This document shows, piece by piece, positions 23,701 through 33,700 of a DNA stretch of 64,000 bases. The notes below the pieces were generated by a model. That model was not told where the DNA came from. It ran no database searches and was given only the letters and a program-made list of their open reading frames with translations. Position numbers and translations under genes: made by a program. Source of the stretch: Takakia lepidozioides (lineage: Eukaryota > Streptophyta > Takakiopsida > Takakiales > Takakiaceae). Where the stretch lies: the NCBI GenBank assembly GCA_030704615.1, contig CM060731.1, forward strand, positions 28,830,001 through 28,894,000. Reading direction: 5' to 3'. Within the stretch, counting starts at the first letter, position 1. Each line of letters starts with the position of its first letter.

Positions 23701-23772
23701 TGATATCCCCATGGACCTCTTTGCCCTTCTCAAGGGTTGCCAGGCTTGCACAAGCATTGCAATGCACACAAA
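20746..23772 (-). repeat. Tandem PPR-coding array, eight units of 375 bp
   Basis: A landmark (CAT of the TMAERDVV segment) falls at 20908, 21283, 21658, 22033, 22408, 22783, 23158 and 23513. Spacing is exactly 375 six times and 355 at the last interval. Each unit encodes 125 residues: MYAKCGCIGDAKGVFNTMAE, RDVVSWSAMLAGYAQ, MEALETYEQMMGEGVQP and two successive AALEKGKEV blocks (ending KAGIVPNV and RAGIVPNV). The double block is an extra duplication inside each unit. Stops interrupt the array at 21706, 21982, 22456 and 22732, and a 20-bp deletion near 23270 shifts frame. The longest intact frame is 308 codons (21672-20746). As a whole it is not a working PPR gene; expression of parts is untested. 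Confidence 0.9.
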
Positions 23773-23978
23773 CATGATGTGAGAGGGCAAAACAGGTTGA
23801 AATGGGTCAAAGAAGAAGATGCCCTCACCACATTGTCCTTGAGGTTGCGTCATGACTTGACCGACCATCAACCCAAAATGACCTCTTGTTTGTGTCTGTA
23901 GTCAGGTAATGTCAGATTGGTCTGTGAGATCGAACCACCACGGTGTAGCTGAGTAGGCAGAGATTGAAACACGGCCTG

Positions 23979-24160
23979 CTATGACCAAGCTAACTCTCCC
24001 AAGAACGGCAAGCTCGCAAGAATGTTGCGAGCTTCTCTTCGTCTCATCTCCTCCTCCTCTCCTCCTTCCTGCATCATTTGCTCAACGCCTCCATCCCACG
24101 CCCCTGCATATCTTGCGATCATCGCGTTCCATCCCTCAGCTACATGGTGTGGCGCATGGA
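23979..24160 (-). pseudogene. Short PPR fragment at the 5' side of the array
   Basis: The minus strand reads WNAMIARYAGAWDGGVEQMM followed by an acidic run made by GAG-rich sequence, with remnants of the SWNAMIAGYA and EQM motif pattern. It is separated from the array by about 200 bases without PPR coding. It probably belongs to the same captured gene. Confidence 0.55.
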
Positions 24161-24975
24161 GACAAAAGAAAAACGCCAAGTCCCAGCCCTCCTCTGTGTT
24201 CACGATTACCCTAATGGGCAACCTTATTAGCAACTTTTTGACTTTTTAACCTTTTGCACTTTGATTCATTCTAGGTCAGAGGCTAAAGTCCTGCTACCAG
24301 ACTTGTCTAGAAAACCAAAACACCACGTAGACAAACATTTGATAATTGTAATAAAATATATTACCATTGGGCTGGTTTGAACACTTGTTAGTAGGGTTTT
24401 TTCGAAATATTCTGGTTTTCTTTGATGTGTGAGATGACACAGTCCAAGCATGTCACATAAACAAGGAGTTCAACGTAATGATGATGCAAGTGATTTGTGG
24501 CAAAAAGTGTAAATCATGCCTATGCCTATTTGTCCTAGTTGTGTCATAGGTTGCAACGGAACGGGGCCACCTTTGAATACGATCCCCATGCTCATTTCAC
24601 CAAGGGCATTATAGACTTCATAATGGAGAGATTGAAAATGGGGTGTATTCTTCACTTGCTAGTAGCCCATCGTGCAGATTTCTAAACATGAACATGAAGT
24701 TCATAATCATTTTCCAAGGGCATCATTCTCAAACTCCCCATACACCACAATCAGTGGAAATAATTGTATGTTCCCATTTCACACATGTGTGTAACATGCC
24801 ATGTAAACTAAGCCAACCCCTGCCACGCTCATGGTTGTTTTCACACCGTTCTTGCCTGGGGTGTGGACCACATGTGAGACACCCCACAGTTAGGGCATAT
24901 TTAGACCCACACCTTGGCCCGTGATAGACCCGTGATAAAAGCCGTGGAATGTGCCAGGTGTGAGATGACAGAGCC

Positions 24976-25003
24976 GTGGAAAAAGCCGGTTTCTCTTCTA
25001 GTG
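24976..25003 (-). repeat. CACTA right terminal inverted repeat
   Basis: 28 bp ending CGGTTTCTCTTCTAGTG, the exact reverse complement of 18693-18720, followed by the GGT duplication. Confidence 0.9.
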
Positions 25004-25424
25004 GGTCTTTGTGGTGGTTCGTCATAAAATGACTGGGTTGTTTGTGAAACCCCCGCGGACAATCACAGAAGTATATATAGGGAGTAGTAACCCTGAGAAC
25101 GGTGCAAGCCCGTTGGTGGCCAAAACTAGTGAGTAAGCGTGCGAGCCGGAAAGCGACCAAGATGTGGGGAGCTGTTTCGGACTGCCAACAACCAAAGGGA
25201 ATTTCCACTAGGCCCAAATTGAGCGAGGGTCTTGTAGAGAAGTAAAGGGGGACCGTTACGTCCCGGTGAGCAGCTGAAGCTCCGAGTTGGCCCGACAGCC
25301 AGTTTGGGAGTTAGGCGTGCGCATCAAAGCGAGTAACTATGACTTGAAGGGGAGCTTACCGAAGTGAGGTGTGCGACATTGTTTCTGCAATATCTTTGAA
25401 ATTCTGCTTCCAGCTTTTCTTCCT

Positions 25425-25520
25425 TTTCTCTTTGAATGTTGGCTCTGAGTGGAACCTCTTTCCTCTGCCTTCATGGATTTTTTCCTTATTCTTAATAAAA
25501 TTTCCACTGCAATCCCCATG

Positions 25521-25551
<31 letters not shown>

Positions 25552-25555
25552 TATA
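25425..25555 (+). mobile_element. LINE 3' tail with (ATT)n end
   Basis: GGCTCTGAGTGGAACCTC, CCTTCATGGATTTTTTCC and TTAATAAAATTTCCACTGCA precede CAATCCCCATG and a run of ATT triplets. This matches the 3' tail of the LINE at 34780-34885, so it is a heavily 5'-truncated retrocopy. The stretch 25007-25424 before it has no gene I recognise. Confidence 0.55.
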
Positions 25556-25661
25556 ATATATTTTCTTTCTAACTATAGAGAATCGTTGTTTCCGTCCATG
25601 GGAACATTTGCGAGTTGAGGATCAATCAAATTATTAACCAGTGAATAGTTATAGCTTCTCA

Positions 25662-25715
25662 TTGAAAGATAATAGCATCTTCAATGTGCACACGTGTGCT
25701 TGTGGCAGGGCCCAC
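25662..25715 (+). repeat. Dispersed repeat, copy 1 (partner 32301-32355)
   Basis: TTGAAAGATAATAGCATCTT, CAATGTGCACAC, TGTGC and GGGCCCACG are shared in direct orientation with 32301-32355. Flanks differ. It is probably the end of an unidentified element. Confidence 0.6.
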
Positions 25716-26029
25716 GTGTAGTAGAGGGGGTGGTGAAGGGTGGGAACGCCCTTACCATCGAAGGGTCCGTTGCAGCTCAGTCTGTTGTTGGATCTGCCAT
25801 GCAAGTAGATATGCTGCTGGGTCTATCAGGCAAGCAAGTCTGCTACGGTAGGTCCCAACCAATAGGGGACCTTCCTATAGGCTTTGGTAATGCACATAAA
25901 ACATTAGTTATTTCAAAGGTTTGTAAAAAGCAGCGGGTAATGTGGTGGTTAAGAGCAACGAATAATGAGCATGAGGTTTGGTATTCAATTTTTGTCATGT
26001 GGTAATGTGTGTTATTAATTATACTAGGG

Positions 26030-26440
26030 TAGCATGTGCCGGTGGCCCAAGTGTAGTCTCCTATGTATCCAAGTGCATCCCCTTTGTCCAAGTGCAATCT
26101 CCTATGTATCCAAGTACGTCTATCATGTCCAGGCCCAAGTGCGACCTCTAGGGTAGCCTCTGTCGTTGGCCCATGTATGAAAAATTGAAATCTAAGACCA
26201 AGTGTAATTTCCTATGTATCCCTGTGTGTCTCTTATGTCGTGGCCCATCTAATTAGCCCAAGTGCAATCTTCTACATGTATCCAAGTGCATCTCCCATGT
26301 AGAGGCCCAAGTGCGATATCTTATGTATCCAAGTGCGTCTCCCATGTGTGTCTCCTATGTCGAGGCCCATCTAAGCCCAGTGTGGAATCTCTTATGTATC
26401 CAAGTACGTTTCCATGTCAAGGCCCATTTATTTATTTATT
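26030..26440. repeat. Degenerate minisatellite (CCTATGTATCCAAGTGC)
   Basis: CTCCTATGTATCCAAGTGC or close variants recur at least five times, alternating with GGCCCAAGTGC and GTCGAGGCCCAT blocks. Higher-order units are roughly 100-130 bp. A 255-codon minus frame running into this area is a by-product of the repeat and the next one. Confidence 0.65.
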
Positions 26441-26889
26441 TTTCATGAATTTATTGAGTAGTAATATCCAGTCATTATCGATATGTCTCTCGTCTTTAGG
26501 GTAGCCTGTGCCATTAGCCCAAGTGTCCAATGCCAAATGCATTTTTTTTCCACGTAGCCTACGACCAGATTTAAACCGGAGACCTTTCCCTTAATATCTC
26601 TCCTGTCGAGGCTCCAACCTTTGTCCCAGGAATGCCCACTTTGCAATTTTTCATAAATTTCCAGCGACCCAAAGTACTTGAAATTCCACATCTCCCACAC
26701 CGCAAAGTCCAAAAATCGTGAGACCAAGCCCGTGCACCCCTCCTCGTCGAGGGCTTTCCAACGGGACCAAGCACTTAGGGTGGGCCCCCGCAGTTTGGGA
26801 CATCTCAAATCTACAAAACAAACGTCTCGATTCATATATTGATGTTTTGTATACTGGTTCTTTCTGAAATTTTCCTTAGTCCTTGTTCT

Positions 26890-27100
26890 TCTACGATGGT
26901 GGACCTTCCAGCGGACTGGGCAGACTCTACAGGTGGACTCAGAGTCTACGCTGCACATAGAGTGGACCCTCCAACGGACTCTGCAGAGTGGACTAGACTG
27001 CAAGGTGGACCCTCTCCAGCGGACTCTGGGTCCACCGGACTGATCTGGAGAGTCGGTGGACCCTCCAACAGACTTTCCAGAAGAGACTAGACTATCCAAT
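26890..27100. repeat. Degenerate minisatellite (GTGGACCCTCCAGCGGACTC)
   Basis: Six GTGGAC-starting blocks of 17-50 bases follow each other, most with CCTCCAACGGACTCTGCAGA or variants. The motif is partly self-complementary (GGACTC and GAGTCC both occur), so hairpins are likely. Confidence 0.65.
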
Positions 27101-28340
27101 GGATCCTTCATCCTGGTGGATGGGCGCTGGGCTTCTAAGCTCACCGAGGGGGGTAGTGGCAGGGGCCATAGGCGCATTGAAGACGCTATTATCTTAAAAT
27201 GAGAGCCCATATAGTTATATGCACAGGTACGGCTGGAAATGAAAATTCAAAAAATCAATTTTATTCATTACAGTTTTTTTTTGGACCAAAATGTTCACTT
27301 TCTCTAAAAATAAAGCCAAAAATAAAACAACACACCAATTTAGAGATAGCCTACACATTGCGGTTGCCTATCTATGAGTTGGGACAAATCACAAAACCAG
27401 TAAATACATAATTGCTTTTGGGAGATAATTTTAAGATGTTAAATACTTCAATATTGACACTGAATGTTGAAAACCATTTAAATATAATTGATTTCTTGAG
27501 ACACAAGAAAAATAAGTATTGGGCTCTACCCTTCAAGTTAAGAAATATATTAGCTTGAGTCGAACCTCGTTTCTCAGACTTCATGGCGTTTGTCAGGTTA
27601 TTTTTTCCTTACCTTTCACTAAAATTTTCAGGGCCACTGTCCCTGTTCTATAAAAATTTTAAAAAGAAAAAAGAAAAATCAGAAGCATCAAAAATACAGA
27701 ATGAATAATGTCTTAGCTGTTGATTATCTTATGGAAGAGTCTTCCATCTTTTGTCATCTTTTGTCTTCCATTGTCGTTCCGTCAGATGCGTTTCAACCAA
27801 TCAAAACCGTATGAAGATTTTGAAGATATGTCCAAAACATAATACCAGTGTTGTATTGGTACACACATTAATGAACTAAGATGTCAATGTCGTTGATGAG
27901 CAGTGTTTTTTCGTTTCACGGATTCTATCTACCTCCTCTTGAGGGAAAAACACGGTCACATCCGGCACAAGATGGACCTCCAACTCCGAAGCAAGGCCCA
28001 TCTCATATGCTTGTGATGCAATGAGGTTGCGCGCCTGGGCAAAGACTCGTGGCTGCACGTACTATTAACGTTAGTATGATGGGTTCTTAGAGACTCACCT
28101 TTGCCGCATCTGCAAGCCCATTTCTCTTGTAGTGGTCCTCAACAATGTGTGCTTGACGCATGACTGGTCGAAACCCCGATAGTGTCCGTGCCCAACACTT
28201 CTTGCACCAACACTCCTTCGGCGGGGGTTCCTCAAATGTGGGCCGATTGGGGCCTTGTGGCTCTGGACCTGGAGGCCTAGGGCCTTGAGGCGGCAAAGGA
28301 AGCGGAATGGGATGCCGGGGGGGGGGGCTTGTTCAGGCAC
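27100..28340. other. AT-rich intergenic DNA with one LINE tail
   Basis: At 27550-27660, CCTCGTTTCTCAGACTTCATG, GGTTATTTTTTCCTTACC and the following GGGCCACTGTCCC match the LINE tails at 25425 and 34790. The rest (including short frames at 27876-28340) has no feature I can support. Confidence 0.45.
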
Positions 28341-28344
28341 ATGT

Positions 28345-28560
28345 GGTTTTTCCTAAAGGGAAACACCGGGGAGTGACGGCTCACAAATCAGGCCCCTTGA
28401 TAGTGAGAGGAGAACCTCGCCATGAAGGCGTCTACATGGGACCGCCCAAGGGAAGGAGGTGAAGTACATACACACACGTCCGTCAAGATAGGATTTGACC
28501 CCAAAATCATTTGGGTGGCACTCAGTGCACTATCCAACTGAACTGTTTCTGTTCTTTTCT
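28345..28560 (-). mobile_element. tRNA-derived SINE, most complete copy of its family
   Basis: Minus strand: A box AGTTCAGTTGGATAGTGCAC, then GAGTGCCACCCAAATGAT, B box GGGGTCAAATCC, a body with ATGTAGACGCCTTCATGG, and the family 3' body TCTCCTCTCACTATCAAGG, GGGCCTGATTTGTGAG and GTGTTTCCCTTT. It ends in AGGAAAAA. Relative to this copy the 817-932 copy lacks the middle. Confidence 0.7.
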
Positions 28561-28926
28561 CATTTCTCCATAATCGCTGGAGGGCCACATGTAAATTCGA
28601 CCCCGCGCCCATGTGGCAAGAACAACAAGGTGACAAGGTAAGAAAAGTGGCTGTATAACACGTGGCACTTTTTGACAGGTCCACCTAGGTTAAGTCAGGC
28701 TCATGATATTTAACTACTGGTGCTTTCTTGCGACTTTTTTTTGTTTTTACCCCCTCCTAATTCCTTTGTACAAGTAGCTGACCCGTTTTCCAGGTCGAAA
28801 TCTGGCAAATTTTTGCCAGAAAAAAAAGCCTGAATTTCAAGGTTTTCTAAAGCTGAAATTTTGAGGGGTCAGATCTCTTTTCTTCTCTAAACCACAATCA
28901 TGCCTTTTCCAATAGAGGGTGGTTAA

Positions 28927-30154
28927 CCCTTAAGTGTCAAACCGACCCTTTTTGGGTCGGTTAGGTTTCTTTAACCAGCCATAACTTCCTGTGGTTAAGG
29001 CTGATTGGCCTTTTTTTTGGCTCAATCGACAGATAATCGGGTCCCCCTTCATATGGCATTGGCCAATCGGTCAATGCCTGAAGGGGTATGGGTCTGGACC
29101 AATTGGAAGGGGGCACACTCAGCTTTTTGAGGCCAATTTGGCCCCCCTAACCTGCCCAAGTTGCTGACATGGCAACTGTGGTCAGGTTAGGGCGACTGAA
29201 AGATACCCCATAAAGGTTAGGGTGGCACGCTCCCCCAAACCCCTTGATTGCCCGGCATGGGCATGGCTCCCGGCGCAGGTCTGGGCATTCCCAGGCCTGG
29301 GACCTAGCCTGAATCGACGGCGATGGCAGCTCCGGCGAACGCCATGCAGGGCGGGTTGGAGGGAGTGCAGCCGCGATGGCAGCGCTCGGGGCTCGAGAAA
29401 AACGCCACTAGGAGTGGGCCAAACCTAGGGCGGGGGTTTGAGAGGGTTCAGAGTGGAGTGGCCCCCCATGAAAGCAGGGCCGGGTAAGCCAGAGGAGCTC
29501 CCAAGCCCCGTGCCCATCTGGGCTATGGCTCCAAATATCCTAGGCCTGCAGGCTATAACATAGGTGTGCCATTTGAAGTCTTGGGCAGGGAGCCTAAAGA
29601 TGTGAGGGCAGTTACCGATTGGTCCCCAAACTTTTCTTGGGATCTCATATGGATGTTCATGACACTTCAACCGGAGTGATTAGGAATTGAAGGGCTGAAA
29701 TTGTTCGTATAATTTTAGGAAGAGATATTTTGGCCTGCCCAAAGAAAATGGCATATTTTGATCCCCCAATTTGTCACTACAAAGGAGCACACTTGAGAAC
29801 ATTTCAGAAAAAACTGAAATTTTATGAGAATGTGTGTTATCAGGTATGGAACAACAGTCTTGAGACCCTCGATCAGAAAAAATTAAAAATGCCCAAATAC
29901 GAGCAAAAAACTGCTTTTTTTGGCACCTAGTTCTTAGTGGAGATTTTTTTTTGTCCCCACTCTACACTTCATAATCTTCAGATCTGGCAGTTGGATTTTG
30001 GTGAAACTTTTTGTGGTAGGAGGTGGGGTAGGTGGGAAGTAATTCCAACGGTCAGTTTTACAGGGACACAGAGATTCTATAGATAATTCTTTTTTTGGGG
30101 ACCCGGGTCATGTTTTCCCACGAGAGGGTGAAAATGAGTTTTGACACTTAAGGG
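28927..30154. mobile_element. TTAA-site DNA transposon, copy 2 (non-autonomous)
   Basis: It starts CCCTTAAGTGTCAAACCGACC and ends TTTTGACACTTAAGGG, with TTAA on both sides (28923-28926 and 30155-30158). The inverted match at the ends is about 15 bp. The left end matches the right end of copy 1 (12521-13527), and the right end (ACTCATTTTCACC when reversed) matches copy 1's left end (CCCATTTTCACG). So they are one family in opposite orientations. At 1228 bp with no transposase frame it depends on another copy. Confidence 0.75.
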
Positions 30155-30158
30155 TTAA

Positions 30159-30290
30159 CCCGTAAGTGTCAACCGACCTTTAATGGGTCTGTCAGGTTTC
30201 CTGAACCATCCAGTTTTTATTGAGATTAACTCCGATTTGAGTCAAATTGGCTCACTAGGTAGGAAATAAGTTTTTCTCCGGTGAATTTGT
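30159..30290 (+). mobile_element. Truncated end of a third TTAA-site transposon
   Basis: It starts CCCGTAAGTGTCAACCGACC immediately after the TTAA that closes copy 2. It continues GGTTTCCTGAACCATCCAG and GATTTGAGTCAAATTGGCTC, matching the reversed right part of copy 1. No opposite end was found downstream, so this is an end fragment abutting copy 2 head to tail through a shared TTAA. Confidence 0.7.
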
Positions 30291-30774
30291 ATGTAATTAC
30301 TTAAGGTAACTTATTTTATGACAGTCCTTTGGAGAAATTATGTTTATTAAGTCACATTCAGAAGCATGCTCAATTATTGAATGAAATATACCATTGCAGT
30401 TGTCAGAATGCAGCTAGGGATTTATGTAGGTATGACTGCACAGTCAAGGAATGATGAGCACACACGGCCACACCCACCCATCGCCTCGGGTTGCGGGACA
30501 CACATGCGTGATGTTCAAGTGTAATAATCACACGTGTATCTCTCTACTCTCTACCATCATGCCAGGCTCAGCTTGGTGTTCCACAGAATGCTCACAATGT
30601 GTTTTTTATTCCGAGGAGGAGAAAGGGCCCAATATCCCTCTCTCATGACAGTGCCAGCAATTGAATAGAGCAAATGATTCTGACTTCAAATCTTGGATAC
30701 CTACCTGTTTGCACGGTCAGCTCACCTCTTGTATTGCCTTGTTCTCTATCAACTTCATAGCTTAAGGCTTATTG

Positions 30775-31200
30775 GCAGGAAGCCATCCTACTATACATTT
30801 TTCTGTCGTTGATGGGACAACCGCCCATACCACCTTGGCTGTGGTTGTGGGTTCAATCCACCGATGGTGTCACAAAGGTGTCCAGTGTCCACCTTTCCGG
30901 GTAAAGAGACACCATAGTTTACGCTGTCATATTTCTTTATTTCTCTTTTTTTCTCCTGTCCAGGTTGTGTCCCATTCCTATCTTGGCGGATAAACACTCA
31001 GGACTTGGTAAGCATTGCAAAGTTATCCACGTATTGTGGTGCCGGCACTTGCGTGACTAAACCCAAGAACGTTGCGTGTAAGCACGTTGAGGCAAGACCT
31101 GGGTTCGAATCCGAACTCTGTAGGCAAATGTTTTGGTCTTTGTGTGAGCATGCCGCTTGGTCACCCGGACTTCACTGGTCAGTATGACCTGAAGGGACCC
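30775..31200 (+). mobile_element. Two SINE-like segments with B boxes
   Basis: 30800-30905 has TTGATGGGACAACCG and then GTGGTTGTGGGTTCAATCCAC, the same B-box context as the SINE at 14250-14335, followed by TCACAAAGGTG. 31050-31110 has CGTGTAAGCACGTTGAGGC and CTGGGTTCGAATCC, an almost perfect B box. Neither folds as a tRNA gene. Confidence 0.5.
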
Positions 31201-33690
31201 ACATTGGCCTGTAACTCCAAATGTGGCCTTTATGCAATTCCAGCAACATTTCCCGGCACTTTTGTTGGTTGCCGGCAAATGATGTTTTGTCGCCCTGGGC
31301 CTAAGGCTTACAACTTGCAGGGCCATTGGATGCCGTGCAGCAGGTTTCCCTATTCCCACCACCTGTACTTCTTTTCTTTTCTTATCTTTTATTCAACGAA
31401 AAATGATAAAAAGTAAAAACAAACCTTGCGATGACGAACGAAGGAGACACTGCCCCGTCGACAAGGCCCATGTACTTTTACGAAGGTTAGGTGGTACGTC
31501 GTCTTTCCTCTATCAAATAAAAAACAATTCAAAATCATTGCACTCTCAGATTCCGACCGGACAAATGGGTCAGCTACAAATACAAAGGACGTACGGGAAA
31601 AATCCGTCAGTGGAGGAATATAGGGTGCCTGATGCGCGATCGTGGACCTGCCATGTGTCATATAACAACGTCTACAGGTTCCAGCTCGGATTTTTCGCCA
31701 CATGGGCCTTGGGTAGAATGCACAGGTGCCTCGTCAGCTATGGAATGAGGAAAAAAAAACCCCACTAGACCATTGTCATTAGTATGTTGTAAGAGTTTTA
31801 TGTAAACCTTGATTGTTGATCAGAGATCGTTTGGGTAACGTAACCATTGGTTAGAAGTTAACCAACAATCATAATGTGGTCACTTAGGCACTCTAGCACA
31901 ATGGTTGGGTGGTGTATAACCCAGGTGATCTGGGGATCAAAGTGTAGACCTTCCAACAGACCGTAGTAGTCCTTTGGGGATGAAGTCACACTATAATTTG
32001 CGTTCCACTAGAAAGAGTTGTCCTTTTTGTCTTGGTCACTTGGGGAATTATGAAGTAGAAATAGAAGTACCTTTCATGGTGCACCAAATTGGCTAAATGT
32101 AATAAATTTGTGTACTTTTAACCTATCAGGTCATGTAATACCTTAATAGAAAGCTCTTGAGATGCTCTCTATGATGCATTTGAAGGTCGGACAAACAATG
32201 ATTGGAAGGTTGGAAGAGACAGATGGTTGCCACTTGAGACATATATGTTTTTTTTATTCTAGTCGGATGCTCATGGTATGCTCATTCATTTGGCTTCTTC
32301 TTGAAAGATAATAGCATCTTCAATGTGCACACATGTGCATGTGGCTGGGCCCACGCCTAACTAAGGCAGGAATGGTAGATTGGATGGCTCAGGGGGTTTT
32401 TGGAAAAAGCACTACACCTTTTCTCCGGATTCTACCTATCACCTCCGGTCGAATCATGTCGCTCGTATTCCAGCGCTCATATATCATCCATGCCAACTAG
32501 CCCTAGTGCCAAAGAGAATGGAGAGAAATTGAAGTCATGCAGATATTCTATCTCCTCGCTCGCAGAACATTGCGAGTTTAGACAATAGCAACAGAATGCT
32601 TCGCAACAGGGGTGCGTCGTGGTGTGCGTCAATGCATACCACTTCTAATTGCAGAAACAGGATGAGAAGACATAGGGTTTAGGGTTGGAAGGGGAATATC
32701 ACCATGTTGCATCGTTAGGAATAGATGAGAGACGGGGCTGTTGGTGGTCTGGGTGCTGTGTTGGTCTTATTTGCGAGCTTCAGGGCGTTCCGATGGTGTT
32801 CGAGGAACCTGCTACTGGCCTGCTTTCCAATGCTTATCGGCCTGATAAAAGTTTGTGTTATCCTGCAGTTACCATAAACTGTTATCAGACTGATAAGCAT
32901 TGCAAATTGGCATTTGTTTTGCACTCCACCAGTTTGTGGTGACAATTGGACTCATCAGCACACCAGCACATTAGAGTGAGCTTCAGGGGATTGTCTAGGC
33001 GAGATGGTAATTCTTCCCTTTCTTGCGTTGGCCTCTTATTCTTTTTCGTTCGTGTTCACTGCACTTGAAAAAGGTGTGTGGTGACGCACACCCTCAATGG
33101 CCGACTCTCTGCTACATTTCTATCCAGGTCGGTCGTTGATTCTCCACCTCAGTTATTGTCCTGAAAAGTTTTCAATATGTTTTGTTTTGCACTAGGAAGT
33201 GGTGTGCATTACCGCACATCGTCTAAAGCCCCGTCACTCCTTTGTCCCCCCCAAGAAACAATTATTATTATTATTATTTCTTTCCCTTGGTTGTTTGGAA
33301 AAACGGTGTGCGTCAATGCATACCATTATGCCTGATCCCATTTTCCAGATACTTCGAAGCACACCATTTCTGCTATATATGCTCCCTTTCAAGTACCCTC
33401 CATGCTTTCTGTTGCTTCTGAAGAGACCTCAAAAAAAGCCTTTTGGATGGCTTTGAAACACACCATTTCTGCTATATATGCAGCAATCCATTTCAAGTAC
33501 CCTCCATGCTTTCTATTACTGTAGATCAGAAATCATTTGCTCAACCACTGGTAATGCAAACCCATCACCCCCTATGCAGCTTCAACACTATGATAATGTT
33601 TTTTTTCTGGTTCCTATCTATGCCAGTAATGTTGCTGCAATTCGATCCTGGTGAATGGATGTGGAGGTAAAAAAAACATGACCATTTCTT
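31201..33690. other. Intergenic repeat-derived DNA without a recognised gene
   Basis: It includes a SINE-like head at about 31885-31950 (CACAATGGTTGGGTGG, then CTGGGGATCAAAGT), the dispersed repeat copy 32301-32355 and an (ATT)n run near 33255-33275. A direct duplication covers 33357-33416 and 33456-33516 (ACACCATTTCTGCTATATATG, AAGTACCCTCCATGCTTTCT). No frame shows family features. Confidence 0.45.
32301..32355 (+). repeat. Dispersed repeat, copy 2 (partner 25662-25715)
   Basis: It carries TTGAAAGATAATAGCATCTT, CAATGTGCACACATGTGC and GGGCCCACG as at 25662-25715. Confidence 0.6.
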
Positions 33691-33700
33691 TGCCTATACC

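Larger units (their letters stand above)
18693..25003. mobile_element. CACTA-type (En/Spm) DNA transposon carrying a PPR array
   Basis: The left end starts CACTAGAAGAGAAACCGG and the right end is its exact reverse complement; the perfect inverted repeat is 28 bp (18693-18720 and 24976-25003). The three bases outside each end are GGT (18690-18692 and 25004-25006), matching the 3-bp target duplication of CACTA elements. Subterminal repeats of CCACGG/TTTTTCCAC occur inside the left end (about 18780-18900), with the complementary CCGTGG/CCCGTGAT inside the right end (about 24910-24980), as expected for transposase binding sites. Neither strand shows a transposase, so the copy is non-autonomous. 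Most of the interior is PPR-derived: fragments at 19970-20570 and 23979-24160 and the tandem array 20746-23772. Confidence 0.88.

Noticed and set aside
20746-23772. Possible CRISPR-like array because of regular spacing
   Set aside because: Units are 375 bp, coding in origin and without unique spacers, in a plant nuclear context.
20912-23777. Repeated plus-strand frames of 80-107 codons across the PPR array
   Set aside because: They are antisense shadows of the 375-bp units; the minus frames carry the recognisable PPR motifs.
24729-25217. 162-codon minus-strand frame at the CACTA right end
   Set aside because: It crosses the transposon border and target duplication, so it cannot be an old gene; no family features.
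26443-27210. 255-codon minus-strand frame
   Set aside because: It runs across the GTGGACC minisatellite and shows no domain; composition explains it.
31072-31416. Protein-coding gene at 31057-31770
   Set aside because: Frames overlap a SINE B box and low-complexity DNA; no domain on either strand.
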